From Anaerolineaceae bacterium UBA700 (lineage in GTDB: Bacteria; Chloroflexota; Anaerolineae; Anaerolineales; Anaerolineaceae), in NCBI GenBank assembly GCA_002298885.1, contig DBMK01000280.1, positions 1 through 38,244 of the forward strand: 38,244 bases of DNA, written 5' to 3'. Every line of letters starts with the position of its first letter. Position 1 is the stretch's first letter. The position numbers were made by a program, and so were the translations under genes. Below, one piece after another: positions 31,055 to 38,244 of the stretch. Under the pieces are notes generated by a model that saw only the letters and a program-made list of their open reading frames with translations, did no database searches and was not told the DNA's origin.

Positions 31055-31866
31055 GCGCAATCAAGCAGACGCTCAAGAGCTTTCTTCCTAAACCCGCCCT
31101 GGGCGTTGCCCGCGAGACGCGGGACGCCATCCGCCGCGGCCTGGATTGGCCCGGCGCTACCTTCCACCCCTGGAGGCGCGATTCGATCCGGCGCCTGGCA
31201 GCTTTGAAGGATTCGCACCGCGGCGAGCGCTGCTTTATCATCGGCAACGGGCCGAGCCTGAAGAACACTGACCTCAAGAAGCTGCGCTCCGAATTCACCA
31301 TCGGCATGAACCGCATCTTCCTGGCGTTTCCGGAGCTGGGTTTCGAGACCAGCGTGCTGCTTTCGGTTAACGACCTGGTGGTCGAGCAGAGCGCCCGCGA
31401 AATCCAATCGCTGCCGATCCCAAAGTTCGTCTCCTGGCGAGCGCGGCGCTGGCTGCAGCCCGCTGAAAACCTGTATTTCCTGTACACCACCTATACCGGT
31501 CCCAAGTTTGCCACGGACGTGACCGGGCGCCTGTGGGAAGGGGCAACTGTGACCTACACGGCCATGCAGCTTGCCTTTTACCTGGGTTTTGCCACCGTGA
31601 TCCTGATCGGCGTGGACCACACCTTCGTGACCAAAGGCAAGCCAAACACCACCGTCGTCTCCCAGGGCGACGATCCCAACCACTTCCACCCCGGCTATTT
31701 CGGCAAGGGATTCCGCTGGCAGCTTCCCGACCTGGATACTTCGGAGCAGGCGTACTGGATGGCGCGCAAGGCTTATGAAGCGGCCGGGCGAAAGGTGATC
31801 GACGCCACGGTCGGGGGCATGCTGCAGGTTTTCCCCAAGGTAGAATACGAATCGTTATTCAAATGA
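31051..31866 (+). CDS. DUF115/GT42-like protein, candidate nonulosonate (sialyl) transferase
   Basis: A 271-residue soluble protein. CFIIGNGPSLKNTDLKKL (61-78) is the nucleotide loop shared by DUF115 (MptE-like, Maf flagellin-glycosylation proteins) and the GT42 sialyltransferase Cst-II. Further Cst-II-like order is seen: N87 in TIGMNRIF, N107 in LLSVND, LAFYLGFATVILIGVDHTF (174-192), and NHF (210-212) where Cst-II has its catalytic His in SHY, followed by a C-terminal helix and strand. Length also fits Cst-II. The comparison is from memory and needs structural modelling. The alternative is a pterin pyrophosphokinase-like activity, which the context does not support. Confidence 0.75.
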   Translation: MSAIKQTLKSFLPKPALGVARETRDAIRRGLDWPGATFHPWRRDSIRRLAALKDSHRGERCFIIGNGPSLKNTDLKKLRSEFTIGMNRIFLAFPELGFETSVLLSVNDLVVEQSAREIQSLPIPKFVSWRARRWLQPAENLYFLYTTYTGPKFATDVTGRLWEGATVTYTAMQLAFYLGFATVILIGVDHTFVTKGKPNTTVVSQGDDPNHFHPGYFGKGFRWQLPDLDTSEQAYWMARKAYEAAGRKVIDATVGGMLQVFPKVEYESLFK

Positions 31867-32843
31867 TGAGCAACCAGCCGTTGGTTTCAATCGTAACACC
31901 TTCTTACAACCAGGCTCAATTCCTCGAGCAGACCATGCTCTCGGTATTGAACCAGGATTATCCAAGTATTGAATACATGGTGGTCGACGGCGCATCGACC
32001 GACGGCAGCCCGGAGATCATTCGCAAGTACGCCGACCGACTGGCCTGGTGGGTTTCCGAGAAAGACCACGGCCAGGGCGAGGCGATCAACAAGGGTTTTG
32101 CCCGCGCCACCGGCGAATACATCGGCTGGGTGAATTCGGACGACCTGTATCAGCCCGGCGCAATCTCGACGGCCGTTGACGCGCTGCGCGCCCACCCGGA
32201 TGCTGCCTTCGTATTCAGCGACGTGCTGGCCATAGACGGGGATAACCAGGTGCTGAACCTGATGCGCTACGGCAATTGGGGCCTGGATGAGCTGATGGAA
32301 TTCAACATCATCGGCCAGCCGGGCGTTTTCATGCGCCGGTCGGTGCTGGAGCAGGCCGGCTATCTGGACCCGAACTACCACTACATGCTGGATACGCACC
32401 TGTGGCTGCGCATGGCTCAGTACGCTCCGATCTACTATCTGCCGCGCACCCTGGCGGTGGGACGTTTCCACGCCCTGGCCAAGAACATGGCCGCCGCCCC
32501 ACGCTTTGGCGAGGAATCGCTCAGGCTGGTGGCCTGGATGCAGCACCAGCCGGGATTGGCCGAGCGGTTCAAACGCAATTCCCGGCGCATTTGGGCGGGT
32601 GCTTTCCGCATGAACGGGCGCTACCTGCTGGATGGGGGCAAGGCCTGGCCGGCGCTGAAATATTACGCGCGCAGCCTGGCCACACACCCGCGGACTGCCT
32701 TGCCCGAATGGCACCGCATGGTCTACGCCGCGCTGTGCCTGGTGGGGCTGGACAAATTGAAGCCGGTCTATTACCGCCTGCGCCAGAGGGTACGCGCAAA
32801 ATCGCTGCCAGAACTGCAGAAATTTGAGCCGCCGCAAAAATGA
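31863..32843 (+). CDS. Glycosyltransferase family 2 (WcaA-like)
   Basis: GT-A enzyme of 326 residues with a textbook opening: VSIVTPSYNQAQFLEQTMLSVLNQDYP, EYMVVDGASTDGSPEII, DHGQGEAINKGFARATGEYIGWVNSDD (DxD region near residue 95) and QPGVFMRRSVLEQ. The C-terminal 70 residues are basic and may meet the membrane surface. The ATG at 31863 overlaps the previous stop by 4 nt. A second in-phase ATG at 31866 is equally possible. Linked by a 4-nt overlap to the next gene. Confidence 0.92.
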   Translation: MMSNQPLVSIVTPSYNQAQFLEQTMLSVLNQDYPSIEYMVVDGASTDGSPEIIRKYADRLAWWVSEKDHGQGEAINKGFARATGEYIGWVNSDDLYQPGAISTAVDALRAHPDAAFVFSDVLAIDGDNQVLNLMRYGNWGLDELMEFNIIGQPGVFMRRSVLEQAGYLDPNYHYMLDTHLWLRMAQYAPIYYLPRTLAVGRFHALAKNMAAAPRFGEESLRLVAWMQHQPGLAERFKRNSRRIWAGAFRMNGRYLLDGGKAWPALKYYARSLATHPRTALPEWHRMVYAALCLVGLDKLKPVYYRLRQRVRAKSLPELQKFEPPQK

Positions 32844-34681
32844 AGCCCGAGATCAAGCCGCGCGCCAAAGCTTTCTGGGGGATTGGGCTGGCGTTCCTTG
32901 TCCTTGCGGGCGCTCTCGGCGCGGCCTTTGTATTACCCTTCGGCCAGCTTAAACTATTTTTCGATCTTTTTTCGCGCCGCGGCCACCTGGAATCATTTAC
33001 CCCGGAGAGTTACGCCAGGTTGGCCTCCTTCCTGCCGTTATTGGGGTTCACCCTACTGGCACTGGCGCTGCTGGCAGTCATTTTTCGCGCCGCAACGCTG
33101 GGCTGGGCGCAGCGGCTGTTGGATACCATCGGATTTCAACTTGAGGCGACCGGAAACGATTTTCGAGACCTTTGGCGCCTGGCGCACGCCCGCCGGCCAT
33201 CATGGGTCACGCTTGCCGCCGTTTTGGGATTGACCCTGGCTGCCCTGGCCGTCCGCTGGGTCTTCATTAATAAGCCTTTCGGATACGACGAAGCGTATAC
33301 CTTCGAGGCGTTCGCTGTCCGCCCCTTCTTCTACGTGGTCACTGATTATTCGCTGCCCAATAACCACATCCTGCACACCATCCTGGTGCGGATTTCTTAT
33401 TTGCTGTTTGGTATGGCGCCCTGGTCCGTCCGGCTGGCGGCGCTGGTTTCGGGAGTGCTGATGACGCCGGCGACGTATTTACTCGCCCGTATGCTGTATG
33501 ACCGCAGCGTGGCCTTTGTCAGCACCGCCCTGGTAGCCGTTGCCCCGTTATTGATCAGTTATTCCACGGACGGTCGGGGTTATACCCTGATCTCGCTGAT
33601 CACCCTGCTGATTTTCGCGCTGGGCGTGTTTGTCAAACGGCGTAAGAACCGATTTGCGTGGCTGTTGCTCGCTGTGCTCTCGGCGCTGGGCTTTTACACC
33701 ATTCCGATCTTTCTGTATCCGTACGGAATCATTATGCTCTGGCTGTTCCTATCGTTCCTGGCAGGCGACCGCGGAGCTGGGTATACGACTTTCTGGTCGG
33801 GGCTGCGGTACCTGGTCGTATCTGGCGTAACAACGGTCATTTTAACTGTTCTTCTTTACTTGCCGGTGATCGTTTATTCCGGGCTTTCCTCGCTCATTGG
33901 AAATTCGTTCGTCAGCCCCCTAACGTGGGGAGACTTTGCCCAAACGCTTCCGGTTCGCCTTGCGGAAACCTGGCAGAGCTGGATCCTGGACGTGCCGGTG
34001 ATTGGCGTGGTGGTTTTGGTGGCGGGAGTGGGTCTGTCTTTGATATTTTATCGGCGGATTTCTCGGGACCGCATCCCGCTTCAGGTGGCGGCTGTACTGT
34101 GGATCGTAATAACGTTGCTGATCCAGCGGCCGAATCCTTGGGCGCGCATCTGGACCTACATTTTCGCGCCGTTGATGATTTGGGCCAGCGCTGGCATCCT
34201 GGCTGTGCTCAAAATGGTGTCCGCGGATTCGTTGTGGAAATTATTGGGCCGTGTCAGCCGAAATCAAAAGAGTAACATCGAATCCTGGGCCGCTGCAATA
34301 TTGGTGATGCTGGTACTGGCATTTGGGGCTTCTTATGGGGCGCGTTTTGTGCGAGAATACACTCAGCCCAAGGAAATCGAACAGTCTGCCATCTATTTGA
34401 GCGGACTGGTGAAAGAGGATGATATTATTGCCATCATGTATCCGATGGACGTCCCGTTCTGGTATTACGCCCGCCTGCACGGACTTCCGCAAAAATATTT
34501 CCTGGATTACGGCGGCAGGCCTTACGACCACGTCTACGTCATGGTGAATTTAGGCTTCGAGGAGACGGCGCAGTCTGTGCTGGCTGAGCGAAAAAAGGAC
34601 GGCGCGAATTGCGACCTGGCGAGCCTCCGGAAAATCGAATCTTTCGGCTATACCGATATCTTCGAATGTAATCGAAACTAA
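32840..34681 (+). CDS. Polytopic GT39-like membrane glycosyltransferase
   Basis: A 613-residue membrane protein with about twelve spans. An extra N-terminal part (1-135) has two spans and a cytoplasmic loop. Then comes the GT39/PMT_2 core: FGYDEAYTFEAF (catalytic-type Asp-Glu after the first core span), NNHILHTILVRISYLLFG, and WSVRLAALVSGVL. The last 100 residues are hydrophilic and outside. It likely moves sugars from polyprenyl-phosphate donors at the outer face. The acceptor is unknown. Confidence 0.82.
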   Translation: MKPEIKPRAKAFWGIGLAFLVLAGALGAAFVLPFGQLKLFFDLFSRRGHLESFTPESYARLASFLPLLGFTLLALALLAVIFRAATLGWAQRLLDTIGFQLEATGNDFRDLWRLAHARRPSWVTLAAVLGLTLAALAVRWVFINKPFGYDEAYTFEAFAVRPFFYVVTDYSLPNNHILHTILVRISYLLFGMAPWSVRLAALVSGVLMTPATYLLARMLYDRSVAFVSTALVAVAPLLISYSTDGRGYTLISLITLLIFALGVFVKRRKNRFAWLLLAVLSALGFYTIPIFLYPYGIIMLWLFLSFLAGDRGAGYTTFWSGLRYLVVSGVTTVILTVLLYLPVIVYSGLSSLIGNSFVSPLTWGDFAQTLPVRLAETWQSWILDVPVIGVVVLVAGVGLSLIFYRRISRDRIPLQVAAVLWIVITLLIQRPNPWARIWTYIFAPLMIWASAGILAVLKMVSADSLWKLLGRVSRNQKSNIESWAAAILVMLVLAFGASYGARFVREYTQPKEIEQSAIYLSGLVKEDDIIAIMYPMDVPFWYYARLHGLPQKYFLDYGGRPYDHVYVMVNLGFEETAQSVLAERKKDGANCDLASLRKIESFGYTDIFECNRN

Positions 34682-34696
34682 GCCATAAGCTCGACC

Positions 34697-36235
34697 ATGG
34701 AAAATCCTCCTATTCAGCCAACTTTTTTTGGGCGCTCTCGCTCGCTGCTTATCCTGACGGTCGTGGCCTTGATTGCCGCCGGCCTGGCTCTGCGCTTTAC
34801 CAACCTGACCGCCCCACCCTTCGACGTGCACGCCTGGCGCCAGCTCCGCTCGGCGGCGATTGCCCGGGGAATGTACTACGACATGAACCCGGCGGCAGAC
34901 CCCAGCACCCGCGGCCAGGCGCACTACCTGAGCGTGGTGTACGGGCCATTGGAGCCGCCGATCATGGAGAGCCTGGCGGCTGAGACCTACCTTTTAACTG
35001 GGCAGGAAACGCTGTGGGTAGCTCGGCTGTACAGTATCCTTTTCTGGATTGCCGCCAGCCTGGTTGTCTTTTTCCTGGCCCGGAAGATGACCGGCGTCGA
35101 TGGGGCGGTGATTGCGCTGGCGTACCAGCTCTTTTTACCCTTCGGCGTGTCGATCAGCCGGGCGTTCATGCCCGAGCCGCTCTACATTATGTGGATGTGG
35201 CTGGGTATTTTTGTTTTCTACCGCTGGGTAGAAAAGCAGAAATGGACGCTGGCCGTCCTGGCGGGAGTTTTCATCGGCATCTCTATCCTGGTCAAAGTCT
35301 TTGCCGCATTTATGCTCATCCCAGCAGTAGCGTTCTACCTGATCGCCAGGTTTGGGATCAAGCCGATTGTGAAGAATCTCCAGTTTTATGCCCTGGCGGC
35401 GCTGAGTGGGATCATCCCGGCGGTTTATTATCTGTTCATCGTCCCGGGGCAGTCTGGGAACTACCTGGAGACCTGGTCGATCCCCTTTTTGCACCTGTTG
35501 GCGCAGCCGGCCTTCTACATTCAATGGTTCCACTGGCTGAGCGGCCTGTTCAACCCGGCCATCTTGATCCTGGCGGCGGCTTCGATCCTCCTGTTCCGCA
35601 GCCCCGAGCGCTGGCTGGTGCTTGGGCTTTGGGTAGGGTATGCGATTTTCGGCATGACCCTGCCGTCGCTGATTACCTCGCATAATTATTACAGCCTGCC
35701 CCTGGTGCCGATTGTCAGTCTGTCGCTGGCGGGATTGGGGGCCGCCATCCTGCCCAGGATCGCCCAATCCGGCCGGGTCTGGCAGGTGTTGTTCCTTGGG
35801 CTGGCGGTGGTATCGGTAGGGGACTCGGCCATTATGGCGCGTAAAGATATCCGCGGGGCGGATTACGTGGCCCAGGCCGCCTATTGGAAGAACCTCTCCG
35901 AACACCTGCCGGATGGCAAGTACGTGGGCCTGGTGGCCGATTACGGCGCATCCATGATCTATTATGGCTGGCGCTTCGTTTCTGAGTACCCGTATTCCTT
36001 CGACATCGACATGGCACGCCTGGGAGGCCGGTCTTTCGATTTTTCGAAGCAGGCCTGGGAATTCTTCCGCTCGCACACCAATGGATACGATTATTTCTTA
36101 ATCACCGAACTGAGCGAGCTGCAGGCGCAGCCTTATCTGCACGATATCCTGTATGAATATTTTCCCATCGTGCAGCAGGTAAGCGATCACATCGTCTTCG
36201 ATCTGCGCCACCCGATCAAAGCTCCCCCTGGGTAG
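34697..36235 (+). CDS. Polytopic GT39-like membrane glycosyltransferase, last gene of cluster
   Basis: A 512-residue membrane protein with about eleven predicted spans. The first outer loop has APPFDVHAWRQLRSAAIARG with D and H where PMT_2 enzymes keep acidic and polar catalytic residues. GPLEPPIMESLAAETYLLTG follows, then alternating spans to about residue 395 and a hydrophilic C-terminal domain. It differs from the 32840 and 22195 proteins in detail but shares architecture. The strong hairpin at 36243 starts 8 nt after its stop, so it likely ends the glycan operon. Confidence 0.82.
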   Translation: MENPPIQPTFFGRSRSLLILTVVALIAAGLALRFTNLTAPPFDVHAWRQLRSAAIARGMYYDMNPAADPSTRGQAHYLSVVYGPLEPPIMESLAAETYLLTGQETLWVARLYSILFWIAASLVVFFLARKMTGVDGAVIALAYQLFLPFGVSISRAFMPEPLYIMWMWLGIFVFYRWVEKQKWTLAVLAGVFIGISILVKVFAAFMLIPAVAFYLIARFGIKPIVKNLQFYALAALSGIIPAVYYLFIVPGQSGNYLETWSIPFLHLLAQPAFYIQWFHWLSGLFNPAILILAAASILLFRSPERWLVLGLWVGYAIFGMTLPSLITSHNYYSLPLVPIVSLSLAGLGAAILPRIAQSGRVWQVLFLGLAVVSVGDSAIMARKDIRGADYVAQAAYWKNLSEHLPDGKYVGLVADYGASMIYYGWRFVSEYPYSFDIDMARLGGRSFDFSKQAWEFFRSHTNGYDYFLITELSELQAQPYLHDILYEYFPIVQQVSDHIVFDLRHPIKAPPG

Positions 36236-36242
36236 GTTATTA

Positions 36243-36297
36243 TGTTGGGGGAATTCCTTAGTGCGGGCTTCACCCGCAACAAGGAATTCCCTCAACA
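36243..36297 (+). terminator. Long hairpin closing the glycan block
   Basis: Bases 43-59 pair with 81-97 (of 36200) in a 17-bp stem with one G-T wobble. After a 2x2 internal mismatch, TGCGGG/CCCGCA gives six more pairs around a 5-nt loop. It begins 8 nt past the last glycan gene. There is no T-run after it, so it is either a Rho-independent terminator of unusual form, an mRNA 3'-end stabiliser, or a palindromic repeat unit. Confidence 0.55.
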
Positions 36298-36310
36298 CCA
36301 TTAATGTTTG

Positions 36311-36316
36311 TATAAT
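36311..36316 (+). promoter_or_regulatory. -10 element (TATAAT) for the DUF1232 gene
   Basis: A consensus TATAAT ends 31 nt before the ATG at 36348. No good -35 is seen, because the region upstream is the arm of the 36243 hairpin. Expected leader is about 25 nt and includes TGAGGA as ribosome site. Confidence 0.4.
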
Positions 36317-36347
36317 CCTTGTCCAATACAATAACTTGTGAGGACGA

Positions 36348-36725
36348 ATGAAAAAACCAACTCAATCCAGGCCGCCCAGCCGGGGGATTATTCAGGAAAT
36401 TGGCCTGGAGGCCAACCTGCTCCTGCAATTGATCATCGACCGGCGGGTCAATTTCTTCCTGAAGTTGATCCCGGTGGCTGGTTTGCTGTATGTGATCAGC
36501 CCGTTCGATTTCAGCGGCTGGCTGGATGATGCCTTTGTTTTGATCGTGTCGCTGGTATTTTTCGTAGAGCTGTGCCCGCGGCAGGTGGTCGACGAGCACC
36601 GCGCCCGGCTGCGCCAGGTGATCGACGGGGAGTGGCATGACGTTCCGAAGGACGATACCGTTATCGACGGCGAGTTCCGGGATGCCCCGGACCAGGCGCC
36701 GCCAGAAAGCAATGAGAAAAAATAA
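36348..36725 (+). CDS. DUF1232 (YkvA-like) small membrane protein
   Basis: A 125-residue protein. Residues 37-62 hold the DUF1232 hallmark LIPVAGLLYVISPFDFSGWLDD (given here in parts: LLYVISPFDF, then GWLDD), with a second hydrophobic segment AFVLIVSLVFFVELCP. The C-terminal 45 residues are acidic and likely cytoplasmic. Function of the family is unsettled. The SPxD and LDD residues are the conserved ones. It forms a two-gene unit with the lipoprotein gene that follows at once. Confidence 0.8.
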   Translation: MKKPTQSRPPSRGIIQEIGLEANLLLQLIIDRRVNFFLKLIPVAGLLYVISPFDFSGWLDDAFVLIVSLVFFVELCPRQVVDEHRARLRQVIDGEWHDVPKDDTVIDGEFRDAPDQAPPESNEKK

Positions 36726-36726
36726 T

Positions 36727-38055
36727 ATGTTCGGCAAGCCTGGACTTTTTTACCGGTACAAAGTGAATTTATTGGTTATTTCGGCCAGCCTGAGCCTTTT
36801 AATTTCGGCCTGCGCGCCGCAGGGGTTACCCCAACCCACTAACCCTCCGGATGTCCCCGTGACCGGGGGAACCTCCGCCACGACGGCCACCCCCTTCCAG
36901 CCATCAGGAGGCAGTTCTACGAATGTGCCGGCTACCCAAGCGCAGACGCCTGCGGCGGGAGCGCCGCAGCAGCCAACCGCTGCGCCTGCCAGCCCCACGC
37001 CCGCCGGCCCGGACTGGATCCAGGTCGCTGCAGGCCTCGAATCCCCGGTCGACCTGGCCGACCCTGGCGACGGCTCCGGACGCCTGTTCGTCGTCGAAAA
37101 GGTGGGGAGGATTCGGGTGCTGCAAAACGGGTCCATCCTGGCTGAACCCTTCCTTGACATCAGCGACCGGGTGCTTTCAAGCGGCAGCGAACAGGGTTTG
37201 CTGGGGCTGGCCCTCCACCCGAATTTCAAGGCGAGCGGTTATTTTTACGTCAATTACATCGATTTGAACGGGAATACGGTCATTGCCCGCTTCAAAGTTT
37301 CGACAAATCCCAACCTGGCCGATCGGAACAGCGAGAAGGACCTGCTGCACGTGGACCAGCCATTCCCCAACCACAACGGCGGCAGCATGGTGTTTGGACC
37401 GGATGGGTACCTGTACATGGGCCTTGGTGACGGCGGCTCGCAGGGCGACCCGCGCGGTAACGGGCAGAATTTGAACACTTACCTGGGGAAGATCCTGCGT
37501 ATAGATATCGATCGCGGCGACCCGTACGCCATCCCGGCGGACAATCCCTTTGCCAAGGGCGGCGGCTTACCGGAAATATGGGCCTACGGGCTGCGCAACC
37601 CCTGGCGTTTTTCCTTCGACCGCCAAACGGGCGATCTGTTCATCGCCGACGTGGGCCAAAACCTGTACGAGGAGATCGACTTTATCCCCGCCCACAGCCC
37701 GGGCGGGCTGAATTTCGGTTGGAGCTTCCGTGAGGGGCTTCATCCATACAAGGGAAACCCGCCGGCGGGGACGAAACTCACCGATCCCGTAATGGAATAT
37801 TCGCACAACGAGGGCTGCTCCGTCACCGGGGGGTTTATCTACCGGGGCAAGGCGCGTCCGGCGCTGGACGGTGTTTATTTCTACGGCGACTACTGCAGTG
37901 GCAATATCTGGGGAATGAAGCGGGACGCTGGAGGAAAATGGCAGAGCAGCCTGCTTTGGCGCTCGGGCCACAGCATCAGCTCTTTCGGCCAGGACCAGGC
38001 CGGAGAGCTGTATTTACTGGACCTCAACGGCGGTGGGATCTATAAGCTCCAATAA
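36727..38055 (+). CDS. Lipoprotein of the PQQ-dependent glucose/sorbosone dehydrogenase family
   Basis: Secreted lipid-anchored beta-propeller, 442 residues. Signal sequence 1-28 (basic start, hydrophobic core, lipobox ISAC with C29), then a Thr/Pro/Ala-rich spacer to about 92. The GSDH propeller follows with FVVEKVGRIRVLQNG, EQGLLGLALHPNF, HNGGSMVFGPDGYLYMGLGD, GKILRIDIDRGDPY, YGLRNPWRFSFD and GLNFGWSF. Soluble relatives oxidise aldoses with PQQ, but many family members have no proven activity. An ATG at 36712 (five more residues) overlapping the previous gene is an alternative start. Confidence 0.88.
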   Translation: MFGKPGLFYRYKVNLLVISASLSLLISACAPQGLPQPTNPPDVPVTGGTSATTATPFQPSGGSSTNVPATQAQTPAAGAPQQPTAAPASPTPAGPDWIQVAAGLESPVDLADPGDGSGRLFVVEKVGRIRVLQNGSILAEPFLDISDRVLSSGSEQGLLGLALHPNFKASGYFYVNYIDLNGNTVIARFKVSTNPNLADRNSEKDLLHVDQPFPNHNGGSMVFGPDGYLYMGLGDGGSQGDPRGNGQNLNTYLGKILRIDIDRGDPYAIPADNPFAKGGGLPEIWAYGLRNPWRFSFDRQTGDLFIADVGQNLYEEIDFIPAHSPGGLNFGWSFREGLHPYKGNPPAGTKLTDPVMEYSHNEGCSVTGGFIYRGKARPALDGVYFYGDYCSGNIWGMKRDAGGKWQSSLLWRSGHSISSFGQDQAGELYLLDLNGGGIYKLQ

Positions 38056-38064
38056 ATGAATTTG

Positions 38065-38099
38065 GGTGTTTTAGGACGGCGAAGCCGTCCTAAAACACC
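38065..38099 (+). terminator. Perfect 16-bp hairpin after the lipoprotein gene
   Basis: GGTGTTTTAGGACGGC pairs exactly with GCCGTCCTAAAACACC over a 3-nt GAA loop, 9 nt after the stop. No T-run follows on the plus strand. The symmetric arms with A/T-rich ends could act in both directions, or the element may be a repeated palindrome. Confidence 0.6.
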
Positions 38100-38124
38100 T
38101 TAGATCCTAATAGATGGCTTAAGT

Positions 38125-38130
38125 TATAAT
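38125..38130 (+). promoter_or_regulatory. -10 element (TATAAT) before the truncated gene
   Basis: TATAAT lies 88 nt before the ATG at 38219, beyond the hairpin. No clear -35 at 16-18 nt. The leader would contain the inverted repeat at 38179-38200. Confidence 0.35.
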
Positions 38131-38178
38131 AGACATATGACGCCTGTCACTGGTAATTGCCCGGCGAGGCGGTTATAG

Positions 38179-38200
38179 TACTAATAAGACATCATTAGTA
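38179..38200. promoter_or_regulatory. Inverted repeat TACTAAT-N8-ATTAGTA
   Basis: Seven-base arms with an 8-base spacer, 18 nt before the ATG of the gene at the window edge and just before its ribosome site. Size and symmetry suit a dimeric repressor site or a small RNA hairpin masking translation. Nothing more can be shown. Confidence 0.35.
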
Positions 38201-38218
38201 ATAATTTGGAGGTACGCG

Positions 38219-38244
38219 ATGGCAACAAAGACCTGGCAAACGAT
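38219..38244 (+). CDS. Start of a gene cut by the window edge
   Basis: ATG with GGAGG at 38208-38212, 6 nt upstream, a strong ribosome site. Only MATKTWQT can be read, too little to name a product. It is separated from the lipoprotein gene by a hairpin and has its own -10 candidate, so it belongs to a new transcription unit. Confidence 0.6.

Noticed and set aside
9740..31866. Flagellin glycosylation island
   Set aside because: No flagellin, chaperone or motility gene is present; Wzm/Wzt and polysaccharide-type transferases point to an exported glycan.
31051..31866. 6-hydroxymethylpterin pyrophosphokinase (MptE) assignment
   Set aside because: Only the general DUF115 fold supports it. No pterin pathway gene is nearby, and the motif order and context favour sugar transfer.

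Overview
The window is 38 kb of GC-rich bacterial DNA, densely coding, with two transcription blocks that diverge from about position 3700. The organism is probably a Chloroflexota bacterium of the Anaerolineae type. This rests on indirect signs: a short archaeal/eukaryal-type ProRS, an ABC-exported glycan locus, and gaps filled with degenerate word repeats. No rRNA, tRNA or phylogenetic marker beyond S15 and ProRS is present, so the placement is an inference.

Left block, minus strand, 3675 to 40: a MazG-like pyrophosphohydrolase, a LOG-family nucleotide-binding protein, prolyl-tRNA synthetase, an all-helical (HEAT/AlkD-like) protein and ribosomal protein S15. This is housekeeping. rpsO has its own strong promoter overlapping the stop codon of the gene before it.

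Central block, plus strand, 3898 to 36235: about 32 kb of surface-glycan genes, nearly all on one strand, many overlapping by 1, 4, 7 or 11 nt. A winged-helix regulator with a good sigma-70 promoter opens the block. An ABC glycan exporter (Wzm-like permease and Wzt-like ATPase with a C-terminal glycan-recognition domain) follows. Then come at least twelve glycosyltransferase-like genes (KpsS/KpsC-like, GT2, GT4, GT10, GT-B, and three GT39-like polytopic enzymes), a methyltransferase, a GNAT acetyltransferase and several sugar oxidoreductases.

The distinctive content is nonulosonic (sialic-like) acid chemistry in three cassettes. Cassette 1 (9740-14696) has a PseB-like UDP-GlcNAc 4,6-dehydratase, an RmlD-like reductase, a PseI-like synthase with a SAF domain, and an SpsF-like cytidylyltransferase. 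It has no PseC aminotransferase, PseH or PseG. Cassette 2 (21182-26804) has a Gfo/Idh oxidoreductase, a PtmA-like SDR, a cytidylyltransferase fused to a KdsC-like HAD phosphatase, and a short synthase that resembles animal NANS but lacks the SAF domain. Cassette 3 (28520-31866) has another cytidylyltransferase, a D-2-hydroxyacid dehydrogenase, an SDR, and a DUF115-type protein. The motif order of that last protein closely follows the GT42 sialyltransferase Cst-II, which makes it the best candidate for the nonulosonate transferase. The working model is that at least two different CMP-activated nonulosonic acids are made, built into a glycan with fucose-like and other sugars, and exported by Wzm/Wzt. 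Lipid-carrier initiation genes, a ligase, NeuC/PseG/PseC and precursor genes are not in the window.

Right end, 36236 to 38244: a long hairpin closes the glycan block. It is followed by a DUF1232 (YkvA-like) membrane protein, a lipoprotein of the PQQ-dependent glucose/sorbosone dehydrogenase family, a perfect 16-bp hairpin, and the first codons of a gene cut by the window edge. No gene-free stretch exceeds 300 bases. The larger gaps hold promoters, hairpins and low-complexity word repeats.
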